Below are positions 1 through 5,593 of a DNA stretch of 5,647 nt, piece after piece. The translations under genes were made by a program, and so were the position numbers. Position 1 is the stretch's first letter, and every line of letters starts with the position of its first letter. The stretch lies in contig JASJBY010000327.1 of NCBI GenBank assembly GCA_030066245.1, positions 1-5,647 of the forward strand, in the 5' to 3' direction. The notes under the pieces were generated by a model, which saw nothing but the letters and a program-made list of their open reading frames with translations, ran no database searches and was not told where the DNA came from. Source of the DNA: Gammaproteobacteria bacterium. Lineage in GTDB: Bacteria > Pseudomonadota > Gammaproteobacteria > JAABTG01.

Positions 1-138
1 CAGCACGCATAGGCGCCCCGTATGCTTGAGCCGCCGTCGAGTCAGCGCGATCTGCGGGTTGCCAGTGGTCATCGGGCGCAGGAAGTTCCGCACCTCATCA
101 TGGGCGAGGCAGAACCGTACCGGCGAGGCGCGGCGCAT
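1..138 (-). CDS. Possible N-terminal part of an unknown leftward gene, cut by the window edge
   Basis: On the minus strand a reading frame is open from an ATG at 138-136 to the window edge, about 46 codons, beginning MRRASPVRFCLAHDEV. Upstream in the same frame it stays open back to a TAG near position 188. Third codon positions are strongly G/C (roughly five in six where I counted), as in the CBS gene at the other end, and more so than in the competing plus-strand frame at 22-225. I recognise no family, and no convincing Shine-Dalgarno sequence precedes the ATG, so the start is a guess. If real, the gene is divergent from the 81-residue gene and the two share the 139-245 gap. It could also be a chance frame in GC-rich DNA. 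Confidence 0.3.
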   Translation of the reverse strand, partial: MRRASPVRFCLAHDEVRNFLRPMTTGNPQIALTRRRLKHTGRLCVL

Positions 139-230
139 ATAGCCGAGCAGGGGGTGTCGCGCTCGCTGGCCTCTGCTATCCTAAAAAAAAGGGAGTTGAG
201 GGGCGTCTCCGCCAACACCTACTAGCCAAG

Positions 231-237
231 GGAGGGG
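231..237 (+). promoter_or_regulatory. Ribosome binding site of the 81-residue gene
   Basis: GGAGGGG lies eight bases before the ATG at 246. It is a strong Shine-Dalgarno match and fixes that ATG over the internal ATG at 280, which opens a different frame. Confidence 0.7.
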
Positions 238-245
238 CAAGTTCC

Positions 246-491
246 ATGAGCAGATCGTTTCACATACCGCTGACCGGCGATGCTGAGGCATTGGTGGCCA
301 GGGCGGAGAAGGCCGCGCGCCAGCATAACGCGGAGTTCTCCGGTGACATCAGTGCCGGCCGTTTCGCCGGCCGTGGCGTGGAGGGTCAGTACAAGGTACA
401 GGGCGACACCGTCACGGTCACCATCACCAAGAAGCCTTTGTGGATACTCTGGCCGTGGGTGGAGAAGAGCATAGCGTCCTTGTTCGCCTGA
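246..491 (+). CDS. Small conserved-type hypothetical protein, 81 residues
   Basis: The product starts MSRSFHIPLTGDAEAL and has 81 residues, with no signal peptide. The pattern is an N-terminal strand, an amphipathic helix rich in Ala/Arg/Lys (about 11-27), then a Gly-rich turn and paired strands (SGDISAGRFAG, then VEGQYKVQGDTVTVTITKKP, residues 45-64), ending in a short segment with two Trp (WILWPWVEK). From memory, small bacterial proteins of about 80 residues share this layout (LTGDA near the start, FSGD, GxGVEGxY, VTITKKP near the end). The layout also loosely resembles the putative polyhydroxyalkanoate-system proteins (PF09650), but the usual early PH motif is missing and I do not claim membership. 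It is probably a small cytoplasmic alpha/beta protein of unknown function. It appears to be a single-gene unit: the next plus-strand gene is 495 bases away. Confidence 0.75.
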   Translation: MSRSFHIPLTGDAEALVARAEKAARQHNAEFSGDISAGRFAGRGVEGQYKVQGDTVTVTITKKPLWILWPWVEKSIASLFA

Positions 492-508
492 GGACATCGA
501 CCTGAGGC
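486..508 (+). terminator. Weak hairpin over the stop of the 81-residue gene
   Basis: GCCTGAGG (486-493), loop ACATCGA, CCTGAGGC (501-508) form a stem interrupted by one G-G mismatch. The same bases also read as a 7-base direct repeat. The hairpin overlaps the TGA at 489-491 and is not followed by a T run, so a terminator role is only possible, not shown. Confidence 0.2.
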
Positions 509-951
509 CCTTGCTAATGTCCTGTCCGCCATGCAGGACCGAGACGTCGCTTATTGTCTTCGTGATCGACACGGTCTTGTTGACCCGTATCCTCGCACAC
601 ATCCGCGGGCCCACTGCACTGCTCGTCCTCTCGGGCCGATCTATTGGGGCTCTCGACGGCAGTCTACGGTCATTGCCACTGTCCAGGCCAGGGAACGCTC
701 CTGATAACCCGCACACTCGACGTGCAGAAAGTCGGTTGGCTCGTCTATCCCTGCCTGGAAAGGTCATACATTCTATTGTTTTTACGCTGAGGGCCTCTTT
801 GCCTGACTCTATCAAACGCCTGTGGTGATGAGAACGAGCGAGCGTTACCAAGCGCCCACAGGGACACGGCTGTAGCCGGCGACGCTCCGTTCGTGATTGA
901 AGACACCCGCGCCGGGTCACTCACACAATGCTGCTGATGATCGCTGGACGG

Positions 952-957
952 TAGAAT
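952..957 (+). promoter_or_regulatory. Possible -10 element upstream of the 902-residue gene
   Basis: TAGAAT matches the sigma-70 -10 consensus at five of six bases and lies 30 bases before the ATG at 987. The sequence 17-18 bases upstream (around 928-934) is a poor -35 box, so this is only a candidate. Confidence 0.22.
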
Positions 958-973
958 GCGCCTTGATTTGATG

Positions 974-980
974 AAAGGAG
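974..980 (+). promoter_or_regulatory. Ribosome binding site of the 902-residue gene
   Basis: AAAGGAG ends six bases before the ATG at 987. It is a near-consensus Shine-Dalgarno sequence that supports this start. Confidence 0.75.
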
Positions 981-986
981 AAGGAA

Positions 987-3695
987 ATGCCTGAAATTCC
1001 CGACCGTGCTGTTGAAGAACTGGCGGATTCGGCCCCTGTGAACAGCCCGCTTCGTGAGAAAGCGCCTGAAGGCGAGACCTATGATTCGGAAGCGCCGTCA
1101 GACTTGATTCCGACGAATGGCAAGAACCCGGTGGAGAAACTTTTCTATTCCCGAGTATTTCTCGACAGGATGATTGGTGAACCCCCCGCTAACGGGTTGA
1201 TCGACTTGAGCGAACTTCGCAGTATTGACATTCTTAGCGCTGACAACGACGGTTTCGACAGACCGGCAGAGGGTGTCCGGCTTTCAGTGTCTCAAACCTG
1301 GTATGCTCAAGGCGTTGCTCTCGGCCAACTGCTTCACAGTGTTGCGTTGGCGCCGGGTGAAATCACTCGCATTGTTGTTGTGGACTGGAATCGAAAGACC
1401 TCGGGGACATTGCAAACCGGCACAAGCCAACGCGACACAGTCGATGCCAGCCTGGAGCAACATCGCTCCATTTCCGAGATATCCAACGCTGTTGCGGAAG
1501 AGGCCCGGCGCGGCGGTACCATGGCAACGAGCGCCTCAACCGCTCAACAATGGGGAGTGGCGGCAGGTGGAGCCGGTGGCGTATTCGCTACCGGCGGGGC
1601 CGTCTCTGGTGGTGCGGCCATTGGAGGAGGCGGCTCCTACGGTGGTGCGGCATCCAGCGCGACAGTCACCAATGTTTCTCGTACGGACAGTACCAGGGAC
1701 CTCGCAGCCGACACGCGACAGACTATTTCCGATGCCACGCAACAGCAAGCGACAGCTGCTCGAACCCGTCGCGCAACTGTGGTCCGCGAAGCCGGCGAAG
1801 GTGAGCATGAAGACGTTTCCACCCGCATCGTGGCTAATTACAATCACATGCATGCGATGACGGTCCAATATTACGAGGTGGTCCAAGTTTATAAGGTTGT
1901 CACAAGAGTTGAGAAGTGTGAGCGTGTCCTTTTTCTCCCCTTGAAGCCCATTACTTTTTTCGCGCCCGTGGTTGCGCGTTATAAAGATATTCTAACCAGG
2001 GCTGCACTTACACCATCGATTCGGCGCTTACTTGAAGAATGGCACAACGAGTTTACTTGGGACCTGGTTCCCACTTTCCTTTGGGACAACCTCGATTACG
2101 AACTGAAGAGAATCGAAAGCAAATCTAAAGATGCCATTGCCAAATTGAAGGAGACGTTAGCAACAGCCGCCTCCGCCGCAAAGAATGACGTTAAGAAAAA
2201 GAAGCTAGAGGATAAAGCTGACCAGGAGGAACGGGCTTTTGTGAAAAAGACCGCAAAAGAGAAACTGGACCTGCGGGACCAGGCGAATAAGCTGGAAACT
2301 GCGTACCGCACCAATATTGATGACGTTCGTGACACACTCTTGCTTCCTCGCCTTCAAGGTGACGCGACGAATAGGCGGCTTTCTTTGCCCGGCGACATGC
2401 ACATCAAGCGCATTGCGATTGACCTCATTTCTCTGCCTTTCTCGCTGATTCTCACCAGATCTAATGCAGGGAAAACCGAGATGCCCCATGAGGGGGGTAT
2501 CATCGAGATTAATGAGACTGTCTTTAATCTCCACAAATTGGCCCTGAAGCTGCCTCAAAGCGAGTCCTTGCCGCGTACTTGTCGGGTCACCGTTACATTT
2601 CTAAATCCATTGGCGGAAGACGAAGCTGATCTGGCGTACGACATCAGCCTGGCCGGTTATAAGAACGGCAAGCCCATTACACTTTTTGCTGTTTCTTCGC
2701 CGACCGCAAAAGAGAGAGGCAGCAGACGGTTAATGAATCACCTTAACCACAATAAACTCCATTACAGTCAGGCGGTCTGGCCTGCCTTGCCGCCGTCTTA
2801 TTTTTCACAGCTCTTCTCTAGGATAGGCGCCAAAAGCGGGGACGACGATGCCCTCCACTCCCTTGCCGACTCTGTGGATCCACAGCCGATTGCAGCCACG
2901 GGAAATTACCTGGGTTTTATCTGGCACTTTGATAAGAGTGAAAAGAAGCTTGCCCATGAGTTCGCCACTAAGCATGTGCGGACCAACGGTGACGTCGAAG
3001 ACACGATACCCCTCGCTAGTGGCGGCGTTTTCGCGGAAGCGGTCCTGGGGCGTTATAACTGCGCTGAAAAGATTGATGGGACACGATTCTTTAACTGGCA
3101 GGACTCGGTCCCGCCGGTTCTACCGCCTAACATTGCAGATGTAGGCATCGGTTCCCGACAAGGACAGCAAACACTCGCGGTCGACAAGCTTGACGAATCG
3201 GTAGTACAGCTGCAAATGCCCGCCACGTTGCCGGAGTCTAACGGGCTAAAGGACATTATCGGCGCCCTGAAGAACGAGCAGCTTTTCCGAGATCTAAGCG
3301 GTCAGCAGCAGACCATTCAGGCCCTTGAAGCCGCAGGGAAACTTACGTCGGAGCAGGCAGAGAAAGCTGCTCAGAATGCGACGACAAATATGAAACACGC
3401 CATAGACCTTCAGGGTCAGTTTATCACGGCAATGCAACCCGTATTGAAGGGTTACGGACAGGCACTGGGGAAGGATTCTATGACGGAACACGTTGCCAAA
3501 AAGATGTTTGGTGCAAAACAAGCGAAAGCATCTACGGTTAGCACTCCTGTGCAATCTGAGCCGCCTGGCGGCGCTACGCGCCCTGGTGTCGACAAAAGCA
3601 ATGGGAAAAAAAAAGGGGGATCTGATGAAGGAGACGAAAATAAATCGGGACTCAAGAAGCACTCTGATGGAACGATTGAAATTACAAAGATATAA
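987..3695 (+). CDS. Large uncharacterised protein with glycine-zipper-like segment and coiled coil, 902 residues
   Basis: Function unknown. It has no signal peptide and no clear long transmembrane helix. In order: an acidic, Pro-rich leader (1-48); a block with VSQTWYAQG and LAPGEITRIVVVDW (99-134); a Ser/Thr/Ala-rich helical stretch; a Gly/Ala-rich segment (191-222) with repeated GG and GxxG spacing, resembling a glycine zipper; a helix ending in RTRRATVVRE (259-268); the block IVANYNHMHAMTVQYYEVVQ (281-300); a highly charged Lys/Glu/Ala probable coiled coil (371-440); a beta-rich region (465-570); a patterned block GGVFAEAVLGRYNCAEKIDG then FFNWQDS (679-707); a second helical stretch (750-830); and a charged Gly/Lys low-complexity tail (858-902). 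From memory, the blocks at 99-134, 281-300 and 679-707 recur in large unannotated bacterial proteins, so this is likely a real family without a known role. It is followed after 42 bases by a tail-collar gene, suggesting co-transcription. Composition is AT-richer than the flanks. Near the 3' end it carries an A9 run. Confidence 0.9.
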   Translation: MPEIPDRAVEELADSAPVNSPLREKAPEGETYDSEAPSDLIPTNGKNPVEKLFYSRVFLDRMIGEPPANGLIDLSELRSIDILSADNDGFDRPAEGVRLSVSQTWYAQGVALGQLLHSVALAPGEITRIVVVDWNRKTSGTLQTGTSQRDTVDASLEQHRSISEISNAVAEEARRGGTMATSASTAQQWGVAAGGAGGVFATGGAVSGGAAIGGGGSYGGAASSATVTNVSRTDSTRDLAADTRQTISDATQQQATAARTRRATVVREAGEGEHEDVSTRIVANYNHMHAMTVQYYEVVQVYKVVTRVEKCERVLFLPLKPITFFAPVVARYKDILTRAALTPSIRRLLEEWHNEFTWDLVPTFLWDNLDYELKRIESKSKDAIAKLKETLATAASAAKNDVKKKKLEDKADQEERAFVKKTAKEKLDLRDQANKLETAYRTNIDDVRDTLLLPRLQGDATNRRLSLPGDMHIKRIAIDLISLPFSLILTRSNAGKTEMPHEGGIIEINETVFNLHKLALKLPQSESLPRTCRVTVTFLNPLAEDEADLAYDISLAGYKNGKPITLFAVSSPTAKERGSRRLMNHLNHNKLHYSQAVWPALPPSYFSQLFSRIGAKSGDDDALHSLADSVDPQPIAATGNYLGFIWHFDKSEKKLAHEFATKHVRTNGDVEDTIPLASGGVFAEAVLGRYNCAEKIDGTRFFNWQDSVPPVLPPNIADVGIGSRQGQQTLAVDKLDESVVQLQMPATLPESNGLKDIIGALKNEQLFRDLSGQQQTIQALEAAGKLTSEQAEKAAQNATTNMKHAIDLQGQFITAMQPVLKGYGQALGKDSMTEHVAKKMFGAKQAKASTVSTPVQSEPPGGATRPGVDKSNGKKKGGSDEGDENKSGLKKHSDGTIEITKI
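3606..3619 (+). other. A9-G5 homopolymer run, possible slippage site
   Basis: Nine A followed by five G lie at codons 874-878 of the 902-residue protein. Long A runs are known sites of polymerase slippage and of frameshift mutation. If one A is lost, the reading frame enters a frame that stays open to a TAG at 3721-3723, giving a different basic tail about nine residues longer. If one A is gained, translation stops within a few codons at the TGA at 3623-3625. Whether slippage happens is not known. Confidence 0.35.
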
Positions 3696-3723
3696 ACAGT
3701 CAAAAGCCGCTATGGTTGTCTAG

Positions 3724-3730
3724 AAGGAGA
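3724..3730 (+). promoter_or_regulatory. Ribosome binding site of the tail-collar gene
   Basis: AAGGAGA ends seven bases before the ATG at 3738, within the 42-base gap after the upstream stop. The second gene therefore has its own strong initiation site inside the presumed operon. Confidence 0.75.
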
Positions 3731-3737
3731 GCAAGTC

Positions 3738-4289
3738 ATGTCGAATGAGCTGCCTGTAGGTACGATAATTACGTATGCGGGCGAGGATAATACAGATCGG
3801 CGCGGCGAACTGAAGAATCAGGGCTGGCTGTTCTGTGATGGCGAGACACTGAGCCGCGAGGACCGTGAGTATATGAAACTCTTCGCCGTCATCGGCGACG
3901 ATTTCGGCACTCCAGGCACAGGAAAGTTCAATCTTCCAGATTTGCGTGGGCAGTTCCTGCGCGGCGTGTCCGGAGCCTCAACGATAGACAAGGACGCTGA
4001 AAAACGAAAAGCACTTCATACGGGGGGGAATACAGGAAATAGCGTTGGGAGTGTTCAAGCGCATCAATGCAATTCGGTAGAAAAGTTTATTACGAAACGT
4101 CACAAAGAAGGATGGGGCGACGCGAAGCCCGGTCCTGAGGCGAAGATTCCAAAGGATGGGAAGAAATGGAGCGACGCGCTGGCGACGGGTGCGACAGGTG
4201 GTGGTACCTACACGTTGAAGATGAAGAATTGGGCTGTTGAGACTCGACCGACAAACGTCTATGTGAATTTCTTAATCAAGTTTAAATGA
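3738..4289 (+). CDS. Phage tail-collar domain protein, 183 residues
   Basis: The N-terminal half matches the phage tail collar fold (Pfam PF07484, the domain of microcystin-dependent protein MdpB and of many tail fibre tips). It shows PVGTIITYAG (6-15), GWLFCDGETLSR (29-40), LFAVIGDDFGTPGTGKFNLP (48-67), then DLRGQFLRG (68-76). The ending, ETRPTNVYVNFLIK (168-181), is the usual closing strand of these proteins. Between them lies a Gly/Lys/Asp-rich insert (about 80-160) with GNSVGSVQAHQ, the place where family members normally vary. There is no long fibre shaft or collagen-like repeat, so it is a compact stand-alone collar protein. In phage such domains sit at the tip of tail fibres; here the only neighbour is the 902-residue gene 42 bases upstream, and no tail, baseplate or lysis genes are seen. 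A shared structure with that protein is a reasonable inference, not shown. The domain call is firm, the role is open. Confidence 0.9.
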   Translation: MSNELPVGTIITYAGEDNTDRRGELKNQGWLFCDGETLSREDREYMKLFAVIGDDFGTPGTGKFNLPDLRGQFLRGVSGASTIDKDAEKRKALHTGGNTGNSVGSVQAHQCNSVEKFITKRHKEGWGDAKPGPEAKIPKDGKKWSDALATGATGGGTYTLKMKNWAVETRPTNVYVNFLIKFK

Positions 4290-4310
4290 AGCTCCTGGCC
4301 GAAAGCGCTT

Positions 4311-4345
4311 CCCACCGTAGAGTTGACGAGTCTCTGCGGTGTGGG
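4311..4345 (+). terminator. GC-rich hairpin after the two-gene unit
   Basis: CCCACCGTAGAG (4311-4322) pairs with CTCTGCGGTGTGGG (4332-4345), with one G-T pair and a two-base bulge, around a nine-base loop. It starts 21 bases after the tail-collar stop, where a terminator is expected. No T run follows, so it may instead stabilise the 3' end of the mRNA or be a repeat-type palindrome. Confidence 0.4.
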
Positions 4346-4438
4346 CGAACTGCAATTCAGCGGGCGGAGACTTCGGGGTCTTGACGGCTTCGGGGTGAGG
4401 TATGCAAGCGATTAATGGCACCCAGCCTTGCTTAATCT

Positions 4439-4476
4439 TGAGCAGTACGCTCAGGCGGAGCGTTCGTGAGCGCTCC
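4439..4476. repeat. Two adjacent small palindromes, REP-like
   Basis: TGAGC (4439-4443) pairs with GCTCA (4449-4453) around AGTAC. GGAGCG (4457-4462) pairs with CGCTCC (4471-4476) around an eight-base loop. They lie 3' of the RAYT remnant, the second only seven bases past its last stop. RAYT genes are typically flanked by REP palindromes that they mobilise, so these may be REP remnants. They could also act as a terminator for that strand. No second copy occurs in the window, so repeat status is unproven. Confidence 0.35.
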
Positions 4477-4483
4477 ACCAACC

Positions 4484-4819
4484 TCATCCTTCTACAACAG
4501 ACCGATTGCTTTCATTGTTGTGTACCCGAAGTGATAGGGAAGGCAAAAAATTGATCCATCCGCTTTTCGCACGGACCATCCCCGCTCTCACCGGGTTGAG
4601 CTCGATGTAACAGTAACATCCCAGCAGATAGTCGTCCGCTGAGACCACGCTGTCCTCGTGACGGCCTTCCCACAGCGTTCATGAGCGTCCATAGATCTGG
4701 TTGACGTACATCACATACTGGCGACCCAGGTACTGCCACATGCGGCTGATGGTTTCTTTGCCCCGCTGGACCACATGGGCCGACATGCCCGGAAGATAGA
4801 AGCTTGGTTTGCGCGGCAT
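4484..4819 (-). pseudogene. REP-associated tyrosine transposase (RAYT, IS200-like) remnant
   Basis: The minus strand from an ATG at 4819 reads MPRKPSFYLPGMSAHVVQRG, the classic RAYT N-terminus. After only three more residues (KET) it continues with ISRMWQYLGRQYVMYVNQIY, which in intact proteins lies after the HUH metal-binding motif (typically NHVHLL). The block between, some 60 residues by my memory of the family, is missing, so the HUH site is gone, although the segment that usually carries the catalytic Tyr remains. At 4681-4679 a TGA replaces what is normally a Gly or similar codon; the same frame then continues TLWEGRHEDSVVSADDYLLG and IELNPVRAGMV, also standard RAYT blocks. After RAGMV the sequence no longer looks like the family and ends at a TGA at 4486-4484. 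Deletion, stop codon and altered C-terminus together make it a dead copy. It is convergent with the tail-collar gene. Confidence 0.88.
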
Positions 4820-4876
4820 GCTCTGCGGCTGGTTATGCATTTCCTGGCGTCTCGCCTCGGATACCTGCGGGGCCAC

Positions 4877-4894
4877 CCTTGACCGCAATCAAGG
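4877..4894. repeat. Short palindrome between the transposase remnant and the CBS gene
   Basis: CCTTGA (4877-4882) pairs with TCAAGG (4889-4894) around CCGCAA. It could be a REP-type palindrome upstream of the RAYT remnant, or a site near the CBS promoter. The stem is only six bases, so the call is weak. Confidence 0.2.
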
Positions 4895-4914
4895 TTCCTG
4901 CCCGGTTAAATCTT

Positions 4915-4920
4915 CATAAT
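4915..4920 (+). promoter_or_regulatory. Possible -10 element for the CBS gene
   Basis: CATAAT matches the -10 consensus at five of six bases in a locally AT-rich stretch (4906-4920). No good -35 box is found at the right spacing. The element overlaps an in-frame ATG at 4919, which is one reason not to use that ATG as the start. Confidence 0.25.
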
Positions 4921-5044
4921 GCTCAGGTACTGTGCTCGCTGCGAACACTGCGGAGGCCGGCATGGGGTCTCGCTGGAGCTTCGCTTGAACACCCAGGCCG
5001 ATCGGGCGATGCGGATGGATGACTCAGGTCCTCATCAGTCCGAC

Positions 5045-5051
5045 GAGGAGG
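5045..5051 (+). promoter_or_regulatory. Ribosome binding site that decides the CBS gene start
   Basis: GAGGAGG lies eight bases before the GTG at 5060. None of the upstream in-frame ATGs (4919, 5009, 5015) has a comparable site. Confidence 0.65.
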
Positions 5052-5059
5052 ATGCTGCC

Positions 5060-5593
5060 GTGACCGCTGAGCAGTTGATGAACAGGCACCCCGTTGTGCT
5101 GCGGGACACCGACACCATCGGTACCGCCGCCGAGCAGATCATGAGCCATCGGTTTCGCAGCCTGCCGGTGGTGGATCAGGAGGGCCGCTTCCTGGGCATA
5201 CTCGGAGTGAGCTGTATGCTGCGTCTCGTGCTGCCGAAGGCTGCCACCCTGAAGAAAGGCCTCACCGGCCTGCCCTATCTCTCCAACAGTCTGGAAGATC
5301 TGCGCGAGCGTCTGGACAGTGTCATCGACGAGCCGGTGACGGTCTGTCTGGACCCGGATGTACCGGTGGTGCACCCGGACACGCCCATGCTCGAAACCCT
5401 GCTCACGCTGTATCGAACCAAGACCGCCTTGGGGGTCGTGGAGGAGGATACCCGGCGTCTGCTCGGGGTCATTTCCTATTTCGACGTGGGTGAGCGGATC
5501 ATGGCGGAATCCGGGCCGACGGCGGAAATACCTCGGACCTCGGCCAGCCGGTCGCCGCGAAACGAGTTGAACGACGCACCGGACCTGCGCTGA
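5060..5593 (+). CDS. Two-CBS-domain protein, 177 residues, GTG start
   Basis: CBS pairs (Pfam PF00571) bind adenine nucleotides or related ligands and usually regulate partner proteins; this one has no attached enzyme or transporter domain, so it is probably a cytoplasmic stand-alone sensor. CBS1 spans about 1-58, with AEQLMNRHPVVLRDTDTIGT, then FRSLPVVDQEGRFLGILG. CBS2 spans about 88-150, with EPVTVCLDPDVPVVHPDTPM, then LGVVEEDTRRLLGVISYFDV. A 30-residue linker joins them and the last 25 residues are a polar tail. The start is set at GTG 5060 because GAGGAGG precedes it at good spacing and the CBS1 fold begins at once. The ATG at 4919 would add 47 residues, including a CARCEHCGG stretch, without a ribosome binding site. 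Codon use is GC-rich, like the left flank and unlike the 987-4289 genes, so this is probably resident chromosome. The ligand and partner cannot be told. Confidence 0.88.
   Translation: MTAEQLMNRHPVVLRDTDTIGTAAEQIMSHRFRSLPVVDQEGRFLGILGVSCMLRLVLPKAATLKKGLTGLPYLSNSLEDLRERLDSVIDEPVTVCLDPDVPVVHPDTPMLETLLTLYRTKTALGVVEEDTRRLLGVISYFDVGERIMAESGPTAEIPRTSASRSPRNELNDAPDLR

Larger units (their letters stand above)
492..986. other. Gene-poor spacer of 495 bases
   Basis: No convincing gene is visible here. The longest frames are 511-828 plus and the upstream part of a long minus frame at 222-920. Both lack a Shine-Dalgarno sequence and have Arg/Ser/Pro-rich translations typical of chance frames in GC-rich DNA. 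The minus frame also runs through the whole 81-residue gene. An AT-rich patch lies at about 766-787. The promoter of the gene at 987 should be in the right-hand part. The length and lack of genes could mark the left boundary of an inserted cassette, but no repeat or integrase supports this. Confidence 0.5.

Noticed and set aside
22..225. Plus-strand frame of 67 codons at the left edge
   Set aside because: It has no ribosome binding site, and the opposite strand has better coding-like third positions.
511..828. Plus-strand frame of 105 codons in the spacer
   Set aside because: It has no Shine-Dalgarno sequence, a noise-like translation and no recognisable motif.
222..920. Minus-strand frame of 232 codons
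   Set aside because: It runs antisense through the whole 81-residue gene, has no ribosome binding site, and its Arg/Ser-rich translation resembles no family I know.
1225..1860. Plus-strand frame of 211 codons inside the large gene
   Set aside because: It is an out-of-frame shadow of the 902-residue gene, which has the better start signal and protein-like sequence throughout.
3493..3723. Overlapping plus frame at the junction of the two cassette genes as an independent gene
   Set aside because: Its start has no ribosome binding site and most of it overlaps the large gene. It is kept only as a possible slippage product.
4272..4487. Minus-strand frame of 71 codons between the collar gene and the transposase remnant
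   Set aside because: The translation is somewhat protein-like, but there is no ribosome binding site or known motif, its end overlaps the collar gene, and palindromes within the stretch explain it better.
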